Positions 1-8,733 of a DNA stretch of 64,000 bases are shown here, in pieces. Every line of letters starts with the position of its first letter. The first letter of the stretch is position 1. The position numbers and the translations under genes are program-made. Under the pieces are notes generated by a model. The model made no database searches. It saw nothing but the letters and a program-made list of their open reading frames with translations, and was not told the DNA's origin. This DNA is from Brucella rhizosphaerae (GTDB lineage Bacteria > Pseudomonadota > Alphaproteobacteria > Rhizobiales > Rhizobiaceae), in the NCBI RefSeq assembly GCF_002252475.1, contig NZ_NNRK01000025.1:62001-126000 (forward strand), read 5' to 3'.

Positions 1-626
1 TGATGATTAACCAGCAGGCAGGTGCGGGTTGCTGATGCGGTCATTGCGCGCTTGGTGCGAACGACGCTTTCATCCATGTGATAAACGAGCCGTCCATTGA
101 CCGCCGGTGCCGAAATGAACGCAATATCTGCGCTGAGCTTGGATAGAGCTTCTTCGGTCAACAGACCGAAGAAAGCGTTAAATTTGGCAGAAAAAACACC
201 GCCAAGTGCGATCAGATTAATTCCGCCTTCGCCCTTGAGTGTATCGATGATGACGGCATTGTTGGTGATAACCGTCAACGGGCGCTTCTCGATCAGCATG
301 CTGCCAAGCACCGCAGCCGTTGATCCGTCATTGATCATGACGGTCATGCCGGGCTCAATCAGTTCCAGTGCTGCGCGGCCCATCTCAATCTTGGCTTCAT
401 TGTCCTGCTGCACACGAAAACGAAAATCGCTCTCAAACTGAGAACCTGCATCCATGGTTGCACCGCCGCGCACTTTGCGCAGCACGCCAGACTCTTCAAG
501 CGAATCCAGATCACGGTGAATGGTCATTTTGGAGACCGCAAAGCGTTCTGCAAGATCATCGAGATCGACTGCATGATTTTCAATCAGCAGATTTATGATC
601 GCTTGTCTTCTGTCATCGCGCTTCAC
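1..626 (-). CDS. eryR: DeoR-family regulator EryR, C-terminus cut by window edge
   Basis: About 208 residues are visible; the 3' end lies beyond position 1. I start it at the GTG at 624-626 because no in-frame ATG lies upstream and the protein begins right at the helix-turn-helix (DLAERFAVSKMTIHRDLDSL, residues ~19-38). The effector domain follows, with the DGST motif typical of DeoR proteins that sense phosphorylated sugars. In Brucella a DeoR-type gene (eryR) lies just downstream of eryD and upstream of eryH (tpiA2) and eryI (rpiB), and the order here matches. EryH and EryI would lie outside the window. It probably controls the eryRHI unit. Tandem CACAAAA boxes sit in front of it. The family call is firm; the symbol rests on position. 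Confidence 0.85.
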   Translation of the reverse strand, partial: MKRDDRRQAIINLLIENHAVDLDDLAERFAVSKMTIHRDLDSLEESGVLRKVRGGATMDAGSQFESDFRFRVQQDNEAKIEMGRAALELIEPGMTVMINDGSTAAVLGSMLIEKRPLTVITNNAVIIDTLKGEGGINLIALGGVFSAKFNAFFGLLTEEALSKLSADIAFISAPAVNGRLVYHMDESVVRTKRAMTASATRTCLLVNH

Positions 627-670
627 GGCGTTTCCGATCTCAGAGCATGTTTGTTTATCGCACAAACTTA

Positions 671-724
671 AATCACAAAATCACAAAACAATCCATATAA
701 AATGTTATTTTGTGATATTTTGTT
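671..724 (-). promoter_or_regulatory. AT-rich repeat boxes in front of eryR (candidate operator)
   Basis: TCACAAAA occurs at 673-680 and again at 681-688, and its inverse TTTTGTGA lies at 708-715, with a further TTTTGTT at 718-724. The surrounding DNA is very AT-rich, unlike the coding flanks. The cluster sits between the eryD stop and the eryR start, where a promoter for eryR-eryH-eryI would lie. DeoR-type regulators often bind such short repeated boxes, so self-control by EryR is plausible. The repeats are seen; the function is inferred. Confidence 0.45.
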
Positions 725-748
725 GATTGGAGCGTCGCGCACTGTTTC

Positions 749-1684
749 TTATGACAAAAGAACCTTAGCAGTGCGCTCATCCGTGATCAGGCCATATAAA
801 CGGCCGCTTTTCAGGACGGCGCGAATAGCTTCTGCCTTCGAAAGACCACCGGCAAGACCGATGATGCGGCTCATATCAGCATTTTCTACGGAAGCGGCGA
901 TGGTGCGGGCAGTCAGTCCTGTTTCAAGCCTGGTTCCATTTGCATCGAAGAAGTGACCGAGCATTTCGCCTACGCCACCCAAATGGGCGATCTCTTCCAC
1001 TTCGGAGAGTTCTATTACCCCGGAGGTGACAAGCTGGGCATGGGCATCGACTGTGCCGATACCGACGATTTTCAGCTCTGCACGGCACCCCATTTCGAAA
1101 ACGCTGGTCACACCCTTTTGCGCCAGCAGCACTTCGCGGTCTTCTGCTGTGTTGGCAAAGAATGGCACCGGCATCACATAGGCCGGCCTGCCTGTCTTCT
1201 CGGCAATTCGATGCATCACGTCATGCGGGTTGGCAGCAAAGTTTCGGGTAAGACCACCAAGCAGCGATACGAACTGCAAATCTTTAGCACCAACGCGCGG
1301 CATATGGTTGACCGCTGCCGAAAGCGTGCGACCGTGTCCAAGCCCGATCACTTCGTGATCACCGTGCTCGATTTCACGACGCAGAAATTCCGCACCGGCA
1401 TTGCCGAGTGATAGCAGCGGTAAGGCTTCTTCACCGAGATCGGGTGTCACTTCGCAGTATTCGAGATTATATTTTTCAGCGAGCCGATTTTCGAGATCAA
1501 TACATTCAGTGATGTCGCCGTCGATCGTCACTTTGACCGCACCATCGGCAACCGCCTTGGCGATGAGGCGGTGTGCCTTCACGGACGGGAGTCCAAGCCG
1601 CTTGGCAACCGCCGACTGTGTCATGCCCGCGACAAAGTGGAGCCAGGCTGCACGAAGGGCCAGGGAATCGTCTGAATCTGCCAT
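749..1684 (-). CDS. eryD: Erythritol operon regulator EryD (SorC/DeoR type)
   Basis: 311 residues, close to Brucella EryD. An N-terminal helix-turn-helix (AVAKRLGLPSVKAHRLIAKA, residues ~25-44) is followed by a SorC-type sugar-binding domain with GLGHGRTLSAAV, LLGGLTRN and a C-terminal AGGLSKAEAIRAVLKSG. In Brucella EryD represses the ery operon and erythritol relieves the repression. Here it is the last gene of eryABCD, 41 bp after eryC. The gene is intact; the Brucella abortus S19 vaccine strain carries a deletion across eryC-eryD that is not present here. Confidence 0.93.
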   Translation of the reverse strand: MADSDDSLALRAAWLHFVAGMTQSAVAKRLGLPSVKAHRLIAKAVADGAVKVTIDGDITECIDLENRLAEKYNLEYCEVTPDLGEEALPLLSLGNAGAEFLRREIEHGDHEVIGLGHGRTLSAAVNHMPRVGAKDLQFVSLLGGLTRNFAANPHDVMHRIAEKTGRPAYVMPVPFFANTAEDREVLLAQKGVTSVFEMGCRAELKIVGIGTVDAHAQLVTSGVIELSEVEEIAHLGGVGEMLGHFFDANGTRLETGLTARTIAASVENADMSRIIGLAGGLSKAEAIRAVLKSGRLYGLITDERTAKVLLS

Positions 1685-1725
1685 CTCGCGTCGCCTGCTC
1701 CCGATTCTTTATATTTTTCCTATGC

Positions 1726-2658
1726 TTATATCTTCAGGTCCGCGGCGCCCGTGTCAATGTGTGGTGCCCAGAAGGCCACACTTTCCGCGATCTGTGGAAT
1801 AACTTCACGATCATTGGGCTCGCGTTCCTTAAAGGAGAGCTCAAGACAGATTTCATTGTCTTGCGCTCCGCCGTCCGCAAAAGCCTTGAGTAGCGGCTCC
1901 GGCTGAATGCGACCCTTTGCGTTGAACGCGGCGGTGAAAGGACGATGCCCACCCTTATCCATGAGGCTCTGCTTGATGTGAATGATCGGCGATATTGTAG
2001 GCACTGCACGCGCCCATGCATAGGGATCGAAATCATCCGGGTTGGACGAGGTCACATCGCCATGGTCGATATCGGCCATCATCCACATCGGGATGGTCAT
2101 ATTGGCTGCAGTCAGTCGATCCTGAAGCTTGATGCTCTCAGCAATCGTGTCACCAAATTCGCGGCCGATGCTCATCGGCTCCCAGAAAACATATTCAAGA
2201 CCAGCGCCGCTCGCATGTTCAGCAACGTCAGCCCAGCAGTCGATAGCGATCTTGATAAGCTCTTCACGGCGTTCAGGATTGTCAAAATCCTTGTAAGTAA
2301 AAATGGCGAACTGCGTGCCGACCGACTTGCCACCGAGATCACCAATGATATCGGCAAATGTCTTGAACCAGTCGATATAATAGCGACGCACTTCCGCATC
2401 CGGGTGGCCGAAATGGTTCAGACGTCCATATGGGCCGGTCATGCCAGAAGTCACGCGAACGCCAGTGCGCTGTAACGCCTTGTCCATATCGCGGGTGAGG
2501 CGGCGGATGGTCGAAGCTTGCCAGCTCGGATTGATGAACTCATGGGTGAGCTGCAGATCGCGCAGGCGCAGATCGCGCGCAACGGTTTCGATCAGGTCAT
2601 CCGGCTCTGCAAAGCGGTTCACAAGCGGATTGGTATTCAGCGATAATGTCAGAGCCAT
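1726..2658 (-). CDS. eryC: Tetrulose-4-phosphate racemase EryC
   Basis: 310 residues of the xylose-isomerase-like TIM-barrel superfamily. EryC was long annotated as a dehydrogenase. Work in Brucella showed that it racemises L-3-tetrulose 4-phosphate (L-erythrulose 1-phosphate) to the D form, which EryH and EryI then convert to D-erythrose 4-phosphate for the pentose phosphate pathway. The start at 2658 follows a GAGG ribosome site at good spacing and lies only 7 bp after the eryB stop, so translation is probably linked. No Rossmann motif is visible, which agrees with an isomerase rather than a dehydrogenase. Confidence 0.92.
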   Translation of the reverse strand: MALTLSLNTNPLVNRFAEPDDLIETVARDLRLRDLQLTHEFINPSWQASTIRRLTRDMDKALQRTGVRVTSGMTGPYGRLNHFGHPDAEVRRYYIDWFKTFADIIGDLGGKSVGTQFAIFTYKDFDNPERREELIKIAIDCWADVAEHASGAGLEYVFWEPMSIGREFGDTIAESIKLQDRLTAANMTIPMWMMADIDHGDVTSSNPDDFDPYAWARAVPTISPIIHIKQSLMDKGGHRPFTAAFNAKGRIQPEPLLKAFADGGAQDNEICLELSFKEREPNDREVIPQIAESVAFWAPHIDTGAADLKI

Positions 2659-2665
2659 GATAACC

Positions 2666-4174
2666 TCAAGCAGAAACTTTAGCGTTGTCGAACCATGCGA
2701 TGAAAGCAGCGCGTTCCGCTTCAGTCAGGTGCAGATAATGCTTGGTGCGGCGATAGAGAATGTCGTTCGCAGTTTTCGCCCATTCTTTTGAAACGAGATA
2801 ACGGACTTCGGCCTCATAGAGATTGCCGCCGAAGTGTTGTCCAAGTCCGCTGAGATCAGTAACTCCAGCCACGATATCCTTCGTACGCGCACCATAGAGG
2901 CGTCCATAATGCTGGACGAGCTTGCGCGGCATCCATGGATAGCTGTCTCGCAGGCTGTTGGCGAAGGTTTCATAATCCGCATTTGGAATTTCGCCACCTG
3001 GCAATGGTGCATCATGCGTCCAGTCGCCACCCATTTTCGGGAAAATGTGCTTGAGGCGATGCATACCGCGCTCTGCGAGCTCGCGGAATGTGGTGATCTT
3101 GCCACCAAAGACGTTCAGCAAAGGAGCATCGTTGGTCTCATCAAGATCGAAAACATAGTCGCGTGTAACGGCGGAAGGGTTGCCCTTGCCATCGTCAAAC
3201 AGCGGACGCACGCCAGAGAAGCTATGCAGAACGTCTTCGCGACGCAGCTTTTCCTTGAAATAGCGGTTCACAGCGGTGAGCAGGTAATCGATTTCTTTCT
3301 CATCCGCGCTCACGTCTTCGGCACGGCCTTCGTAAGCAATATCAGTGGTACCGATGAGTGCTTTGTCGCCTTCATATGGATTAATGAAGATCACGCGCTT
3401 GTCGTGGTTCTGAACCAGATAGGCATTCGCACCCGACCAGAATTTTGGCACGATGATATGGCTGCCTTTGACCAGACGCACATTGCGCGAGGAATTGGAG
3501 CCAGCCACATTGGTGATAACGTCTGTGACCCAAGGGCCTGCGCAATTGACGATGCAGCGGGCGCGGAAACTGCGAACTTCGCCGGTGTCGCGGTTCTTGG
3601 TTTCAACAATCCAACCGCCCTTTTCGCGACGTGCGGAGGTAACCGGCGTACGGGTCAGAATGGTCGCGCCTTTTTCAGCCGCGCCCACAGCATTGAGCAC
3701 GACGAGACGGGCATCATCCACCCAGCAGTCGGAATATTCAAAGCCCTTGGTATATTGATCAAGGATCGGCGTGCCTTCCGGGTCGCGCTTCAGATCAAGC
3801 GTGCGGGTTCCGGGCAACTTCTTGCGGCCGCCGAGATGATCGTAAAGGAACAAGCCAAGACGCACCAACCATGCCGGACGATCCTGCGGGCTGTGCGGCA
3901 GCACAAAGCGCATCGGCCAGATGATATGTGGTGCGGCGTTCAACAGAACTTCGCGCTCGATCAAAGCTTCGCGAACCAGACGGAATTCGTAATATTCGAG
4001 ATAGCGCAGGCCGCCATGTACAAGCTTGCCGGAGCGTGACGAGGTGCCTTCCGCGAGATCGTCTTTTTCCGCCAGCACAACCTTGAGGCCGCGCCCTGCC
4101 GCATCGCGAGCCACGCCCGCGCCATTGATACCGCCGCCAATCACAAACAGATCGTAGGTTTCCGGTTCAGCCAT
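2666..4174 (-). CDS. eryB: Erythritol-phosphate dehydrogenase EryB (FAD, GlpD family)
   Basis: 502 residues from the ATG at 4172-4174. I prefer this start because AAGGAG lies 7 bp upstream; the reading frame is open for 11 more codons. It oxidises the phosphorylated erythritol made by EryA to L-3-tetrulose 4-phosphate and passes electrons to the respiratory chain. The FAD-binding motif GGGINGAG is at residues 13-20, followed by the GlpD signature SGKLVHGGLRYLEYYEF and, near residue 360, GGKITTFRELAE. It lies between eryA (63 bp gap) and eryC (7 bp gap). Confidence 0.94.
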   Translation of the reverse strand: MAEPETYDLFVIGGGINGAGVARDAAGRGLKVVLAEKDDLAEGTSSRSGKLVHGGLRYLEYYEFRLVREALIEREVLLNAAPHIIWPMRFVLPHSPQDRPAWLVRLGLFLYDHLGGRKKLPGTRTLDLKRDPEGTPILDQYTKGFEYSDCWVDDARLVVLNAVGAAEKGATILTRTPVTSARREKGGWIVETKNRDTGEVRSFRARCIVNCAGPWVTDVITNVAGSNSSRNVRLVKGSHIIVPKFWSGANAYLVQNHDKRVIFINPYEGDKALIGTTDIAYEGRAEDVSADEKEIDYLLTAVNRYFKEKLRREDVLHSFSGVRPLFDDGKGNPSAVTRDYVFDLDETNDAPLLNVFGGKITTFRELAERGMHRLKHIFPKMGGDWTHDAPLPGGEIPNADYETFANSLRDSYPWMPRKLVQHYGRLYGARTKDIVAGVTDLSGLGQHFGGNLYEAEVRYLVSKEWAKTANDILYRRTKHYLHLTEAERAAFIAWFDNAKVSA

Positions 4175-4237
4175 CTCATGCTCCTTCGGATGCCGGCACT
4201 CCGGCAAAATAATATGTAATTGCAGCCGATTGTCTAA

Positions 4238-5791
4238 TTATCTGTCGGCTGCAAGCTTGTCCCAGATGGGCGCCAAGGCTAGTCGGGCGTCCTTATAGGC
4301 GGTGAAAAGCTCTTCATAGCGCTGTGCCTGCGCAGCATCGGGGGCTTCGCCCGCTCCCAGCAGAGGTGCGACCCATTCGGCGATGCAATCATCCATGGTT
4401 GGATAAGCGCCGATAGCGACAGCGGCCATCATTGCAGCACCTGCAGCGCCTGCTTCTTCACGCGATGAAACACGAACGGGCGCATTGACGGCTGCGGAAA
4501 GCGTGCTGCGAAGCGCACGTGAACGAGCGGCACCACCTGTCAGACGCAGTTCCGCTGGCATGCCGCCCATGGCCGCGTAACAATCGCGTGTTGCCATGCC
4601 GAGACCTTCAACGACCGAACGCACCAGTTCGGGGAAACGGTCGCGGCTCGAAAGGCCGATAAAGCCTGCACGTGCAAAAGCGTTGACGAAAGGTCCGCGT
4701 TCTCCGGCTTCGGAAATATAAGGATGATAAAGCAACGCGCCGGGGCGGCTCATATTGAACCACTCATCGAGGCGAGGAATCAGATCGTTTAAGCTGACTT
4801 TTTTGTCTGCTGTCGACATGAGATCGGCTGCAATTTGCAAAATCCAGTCGATATTGATCGTTGCGCCCATATTGGTCTGAACCTGGGTGACAATACCCGG
4901 GATTGGCAGCGCAATCACATAACCCGTGCCTTCGGCGTTCAATTGAATGTCGGCAACAGGCTTTGCGCGCATATGCACGCCCGTCGATCCGATAGTCGAG
5001 CAGCCGGCATCTGCGGTGCCGCAATAAACGCCTGCGCCAAGTGCCGTCATGACCATATCGACATAGCCGAGACTCACCGGCGTACCGGCCAGAAGACCAG
5101 TCGCAGCTGCCGCTTCGGGGGATAACGGATGCTGCGTCAGAGTGCCGTCCACGATTTCGGGCAGCAGACCACGGCGCTTTTTCAGGCCGAGCGCTTCAAT
5201 AACCACATCGTCATACTGACGATTGCGGTAATTGCCGAATGTGAAACTGGCCTCCGAAGGATCTGTGGCACGGACGCCGGTGAGGTTGAGGTAAAGCCAG
5301 TCCTTACAGTGAAGAGCGACTTCGGCATTATCGAGCAGTTCCGGTACGAAACTGTCCATATGTGCCATTTGAGTGCCTTGCTGGCAGGTATTAAGGCCGG
5401 TTCCGGTCGCTTCAAAGCGCGCGCGGTTCATCGGGCCTGCTGCAAGTTTTGTAACGGTATTGGCAGCACGAGCGTCGAGCCAGATCCAGGCGTCACCGAC
5501 CGGCTTATTATCGCGTCCCACAAGCCATGTGCCATCACCCTGACCAGTGACGGAAATGGCGGCGGTACGCGCGCTTAAGTTTGGAATTTTGTCTGCAAGA
5601 CCGCGCAGAGCTTTGGCGCAATCTTCCCATGTCTGGGACAAGGACTGTGTCGCGGCACCATGTTCGCCGGTTGCATAAGTATTGCGGACAGCCGCCGATT
5701 CCAGTTGACGACCGCTAAGATCGAACGCCACTGCCTTGACGACGGATGTGCCCGCGTCGATACCGATGATTATATCACCCTTACCACGCAT
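4238..5791 (-). CDS. eryA: Erythritol kinase EryA (FGGY family)
   Basis: 517 residues from the ATG at 5789-5791. The frame is open to another ATG at 5819-5821 (527 residues). It phosphorylates erythritol as the first step of the pathway. The N-terminal ATPase motif IIIGIDAGTSVVKAVAFD is at residues 7-24, and the C-terminal FGGY half carries LTGGAARSRALRSTLSAAV and an EEAGAAGAAMMAAVAIGAY helix. The start is uncertain: the only strong ribosome site (GGAGGA, 5838-5843) is spaced for an ATG at 5829-5831 in another frame, which encodes 16 residues and ends inside the eryA start region. I chose 5791 because its length is nearer my memory of the Brucella protein (519). Confidence 0.92.
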   Translation of the reverse strand: MRGKGDIIIGIDAGTSVVKAVAFDLSGRQLESAAVRNTYATGEHGAATQSLSQTWEDCAKALRGLADKIPNLSARTAAISVTGQGDGTWLVGRDNKPVGDAWIWLDARAANTVTKLAAGPMNRARFEATGTGLNTCQQGTQMAHMDSFVPELLDNAEVALHCKDWLYLNLTGVRATDPSEASFTFGNYRNRQYDDVVIEALGLKKRRGLLPEIVDGTLTQHPLSPEAAAATGLLAGTPVSLGYVDMVMTALGAGVYCGTADAGCSTIGSTGVHMRAKPVADIQLNAEGTGYVIALPIPGIVTQVQTNMGATINIDWILQIAADLMSTADKKVSLNDLIPRLDEWFNMSRPGALLYHPYISEAGERGPFVNAFARAGFIGLSSRDRFPELVRSVVEGLGMATRDCYAAMGGMPAELRLTGGAARSRALRSTLSAAVNAPVRVSSREEAGAAGAAMMAAVAIGAYPTMDDCIAEWVAPLLGAGEAPDAAQAQRYEELFTAYKDARLALAPIWDKLAADR

Positions 5792-5831
5792 GACTGAAAT
5801 ACGCTTTCCCAAAGTGCTCATTCAGGGACAT
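5781..5831 (-). CDS. Possible 16-residue leader peptide of eryA
   Basis: An ATG at 5829-5831 lies 6 nt after a perfect GGAGGA ribosome site and opens a 16-codon frame (MSLNEHFGKAYFSHAW) that stops with TAA at 5781-5783. That stop lies 5 nt inside the eryA frame counted from the ATG at 5791, an arrangement that would allow termination and restart on eryA. It overlaps the longer eryA start at 5821. It could also mean that the eryA start is misread. No family is recognised. Confidence 0.35.
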   Translation of the reverse strand: MSLNEHFGKAYFSHAW

Positions 5832-5843
5832 TTGGATTCCTCC

Positions 5844-6375
5844 CGCGACTATAATCTGTCGCTCGCGGCTCTTGTTTAATGAAAAAGAGCTATTGCGTAT
5901 GATCGAGATAACATAACGATATCGAACTGTCTGTAAAATTTTCGTGGGTAAGCATTTTTTTTCACCAAAAGGTGATTGCTGTGAAAGTTTCGGCCCCTGA
6001 CCTCACTCATTCTTATAGGGTTTAGTCGACATAACGACGATGGCTATGGGATATATGAAAGTTATATAATTGTTTTTAAACACTAAATATAGAAACACGT
6101 CGTGCGGCAAAAATTCTATGGAAACAGGACTGTTTGGAGATGCTCATCATTGAAGCCCGTCTTTTGACGATAGATTCCCGGGTGTTATTGTGAGTTTTTG
6201 GCCCGCAAATGTGTGAAACGGGGCGAGTTTCAAAAACAGCTGATTGACAGATATTGGTGTTTATAACATGATTATTGAAGTTGATAACATGCCGCTATCA
6301 TAGCATATGGTTGCGGCGCATCTGTTTCCATGCTGCGCGGAGGGTCGGAGCCAGGGAACTATGTGGAGGATCGTT
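5844..6375. promoter_or_regulatory. Divergent control region between eryABCD and the ery transporter operon
   Basis: Over 500 bp of AT-rich non-coding DNA lies between two divergent operons. It holds TCACC-AAAA-GGTGA, a 14 bp palindrome at 5962-5975, and three copies of ATAACAT at 5908, 6263 and 6284. The last two are ATAACATG direct repeats 21 bp apart, about two helical turns. A TTGACA hexamer is at 6244-6249. These are candidate EryD binding sites for both promoters, but no operator sequence known to me was matched. Confidence 0.45.
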
Positions 6376-6536
6376 ATGATTAAATTTCTCACTCCCATGG
6401 CCGCCTGTGCGAAAATCCGTTTAGCTTTTGCTGGCCGGGTTCCTGATCGCGGGTGCAGTCTACAAGCGGTGTAAGTTCAGCCGCGTAATCCGTTATTTAC
6501 AACGACAATCCGGCAGAATTTGCTGAAGGCGTTTGA
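6376..6536 (+). pseudogene. Decayed small membrane-protein gene upstream of the DUF2291 gene
   Basis: An ATG at 6376 behind GGAGG starts MIKFLTPMAACAKIRLAF and hits a stop at 6472. The next frame (from 6425) reads LLLAGFLIAGAVYKR, a likely membrane helix. The third frame (from 6489) reads YNDNPAEFAEGV and stops at 6534-6536, 2 nt before the next gene's ATG. Protein-like text in three successive frames suggests a small gene broken by frameshifts, or sequencing errors. It could be chance; I do not recognise a family. Confidence 0.3.
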
Positions 6537-6538
6537 TT

Positions 6539-7192
6539 ATGAGTACACAAGCTAATCAAGTTTCACAGAAGCCAGCCAAGCTGAACCGCACAGTCCTTTG
6601 GAGTGTGGTCGCGGCGGTTGTGGTTGTCGGTGCAATTGGATTTGATACCAAGGTCGTGACGATCGGTTCTGATGCCGATGTGCGCCAGCAGGTCTTTTCC
6701 CCTGAAGCCTATGGCGCTGCGGAATTTCCGAAAGTCAAGGCAAGCGTTGAAGAGCGTGCGGCCGATGCTGTTGAAGTTGGCACAGCACTTGCTGCTGACA
6801 AGGATGCAGCCGGCAAGAAATATGGTGTTGGCAGTGTGAACCCGGTCATTTCGATCAAGTTCACGGGCACCGTTGAAGAGCGCAAGTCCAATTATAATGT
6901 CATCAAGGTTGATGGTTTCCCTGAAGGCATGGCAATTCGCGTCCAGACTGGTCCTGCTGTAAATGGCACCGATCTGCGCGATGCGACGGGCACCATCGAG
7001 TTCGGTCAGTTCAAGAATCAGATCGAATTCCAGAACGCCGGTTCTGCACTCAACAATGAGATGAAAAAGCAGGTTCTCGAAGGTGTTGACGTCAACAATC
7101 TCGTTGGCAAAACCGTTTCGGTGACAGGTGTTTTCAAGCTGGTCAATCCGAAGAACTGGCTGGTTACGCCGGTGGGGTTTGAAGTAAAATGA
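6539..7192 (+). CDS. DUF2291 protein of the erythritol transporter operon
   Basis: 217 residues. The ATG at 6539 is preferred over an upstream TTG at 6533. One hydrophobic segment (TVLWSVVAAVVVVGAIGF, residues ~18-35) should anchor it in the inner membrane with the rest in the periplasm; there is no lipobox cysteine. The family has no assigned function but is repeatedly found beside ribose-type ABC transporters. The core includes VNPVISIKFTGTVEE and VQTGPAVNGTDLRDATGTI, matched in the second copy at 21397-22041. The stop overlaps the start of the ATPase gene by 4 nt. A role in sugar uptake is inferred from this linkage only. Confidence 0.8.
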   Translation: MSTQANQVSQKPAKLNRTVLWSVVAAVVVVGAIGFDTKVVTIGSDADVRQQVFSPEAYGAAEFPKVKASVEERAADAVEVGTALAADKDAAGKKYGVGSVNPVISIKFTGTVEERKSNYNVIKVDGFPEGMAIRVQTGPAVNGTDLRDATGTIEFGQFKNQIEFQNAGSALNNEMKKQVLEGVDVNNLVGKTVSVTGVFKLVNPKNWLVTPVGFEVK

Positions 7193-8733
7193 CCCTTCAG
7201 ACCAAAATTGAAGGCAAGCATGGCGACGTCGTTTTAAGCGCGCATGATGTTGCCAAGGCCTATGGCCGCATTCATGCCCTGAAGGGCGTGAATTTCGAAA
7301 TCCGTCGCGGTCAGGTCACCACGCTTTTTGGCGAAAATGGTGCTGGCAAGTCGACGTTGATGAAGGTTCTGTCGGGCGTTATTCAGCCGACATCGGGCAC
7401 GATTATTCTGGATGGCGAACCGGTTTCGTTCAATTCTTCGTCCGAAGCACGCGATCGCGGCATTTCGATTATCCACCAGGAACTGAGCCTCGCGCCCAAT
7501 ATGAATGTGCGCGACAACATCTTCATGGGTCGCGAAATTCGCGGTGCAACGGGCGTCAATTTTGCGGAAGAAGAACGCCTGACCCGTGAACTTCTGGCAG
7601 AACTTGAAGAAGATATCGATCCGCTTACGCCGGTCGAAGAGCTTCGTCTGGGGCAGCAGCAGGTTGTCGAAATCGCGCGTGCGCTTTCGGTCAATTCCCG
7701 CATTCTGATTATGGATGAGCCGACTTCGGCGCTCAGTGCATCGGAAGTGGAAGTGCTGTTCAAGGTCATTCGTGATCTGACGGCGCGTGGCGTGGCAATT
7801 GTTTACATCTCGCACCATCTCGAAGAAGCCCTGCAAATCACTGATCATGCAGTGGTCCTGCGTGATGGGGCAATGACGGCTTATGCTCCACGTGCTGAGA
7901 TTGATCTGGAATGGATCGTTCGCAACATGGTTGGTGAGAACTTCGATCTCGGTTCGCCTCCGACCGGTTACGAATGGGGCGATGTTGCGCTTTCGGTTGA
8001 AAACCTCACGGTTCAGGACCCAACAGGCGGCGATTTCGCACTTGTTGATAATATGTCGCTAGAAGTTCGTGCCGGTGAGATCGTTTGCATCTATGGCCTG
8101 ATGGGCGCCGGTCGTACCGAGCTGCTCGAAACTGTTGCAGGACGTCTCAAGGCGAGTTCCGGTAACATTCTTCTCAAGGGACAGGATGTGGCTGGCCTCA
8201 CGATTGCACAGCGCATCGACAGGGGCCTGGTTCTGGTCCCGGAAGATCGTCAGCGCGACGGCCTGGTGCAGACCATGACGGTTGGCCGGAACCTCTCACT
8301 CGCAAGCATTGGCGAAATGACGAAAGGCCTTTTCACCTCAACGAAGCGTGAAAAGAACATCGTCGAGCAGTCGATCAAGAACGTCCACATCAAGACGGAT
8401 GGTGGTGACGCCGCAATCGGCTCGCTCTCAGGCGGCAACCAGCAGAAGGTCGTTATCGGCAAAATGCTGGCGACTGAGCCAAAGGTCATTCTGCTGGACG
8501 AGCCAAGCCGCGGTATCGACATTGGTGCGAAGGCTGAAGTGTTTAAGCTGCTGGCTGAAAAGGCCAAGGACGGCCTTGCGGTCGTCTACACGACTTCTGA
8601 AGTCGGGGAATGCCTCAGCATCGCTCATCGTATCATCGTTATGCACCGTGGACGCATCTCGGCCGAATTCGGCTCCGATGTATCCAAGGAAAAGATCATG
8701 GCCGCCTCGGGCGAGTCCACGGTCGGTCACTAA
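7189..8733 (+). CDS. eryE: Erythritol ABC transporter, ATPase EryE
   Basis: 514 residues, a double ATPase of the ribose/xylose (CUT2) class. The first domain has Walker A GENGAGKS (residues 48-55), LRLGQQQVVEIARAL and Walker B ILIMDEPTSAL. The second has the usual weak Walker A (YGLMGAGRTE), an intact LSGGNQQKVVIGK signature and VILLDEPSRGIDIG. It energises import through EryF and EryG. It overlaps the DUF2291 gene by 4 nt. Erythritol as substrate is inferred from the divergent eryABCD operon and the same arrangement in Brucella and rhizobia. Confidence 0.88.
   Translation: MTLQTKIEGKHGDVVLSAHDVAKAYGRIHALKGVNFEIRRGQVTTLFGENGAGKSTLMKVLSGVIQPTSGTIILDGEPVSFNSSSEARDRGISIIHQELSLAPNMNVRDNIFMGREIRGATGVNFAEEERLTRELLAELEEDIDPLTPVEELRLGQQQVVEIARALSVNSRILIMDEPTSALSASEVEVLFKVIRDLTARGVAIVYISHHLEEALQITDHAVVLRDGAMTAYAPRAEIDLEWIVRNMVGENFDLGSPPTGYEWGDVALSVENLTVQDPTGGDFALVDNMSLEVRAGEIVCIYGLMGAGRTELLETVAGRLKASSGNILLKGQDVAGLTIAQRIDRGLVLVPEDRQRDGLVQTMTVGRNLSLASIGEMTKGLFTSTKREKNIVEQSIKNVHIKTDGGDAAIGSLSGGNQQKVVIGKMLATEPKVILLDEPSRGIDIGAKAEVFKLLAEKAKDGLAVVYTTSEVGECLSIAHRIIVMHRGRISAEFGSDVSKEKIMAASGESTVGH

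Noticed and set aside
97-441. 114-codon plus-strand open frame at the window start
   Set aside because: It is antisense to eryR, which continues past the window edge and carries DeoR motifs.
749-2658. Possible S19-type deletion between eryC and eryD
   Set aside because: Both genes are complete with normal lengths and a 41 bp gap.
2834-4039. 401-codon plus-strand open frame
   Set aside because: It lies fully antisense to eryB, which has clear GlpD-family motifs; the translation shows no family features and no ribosome site.
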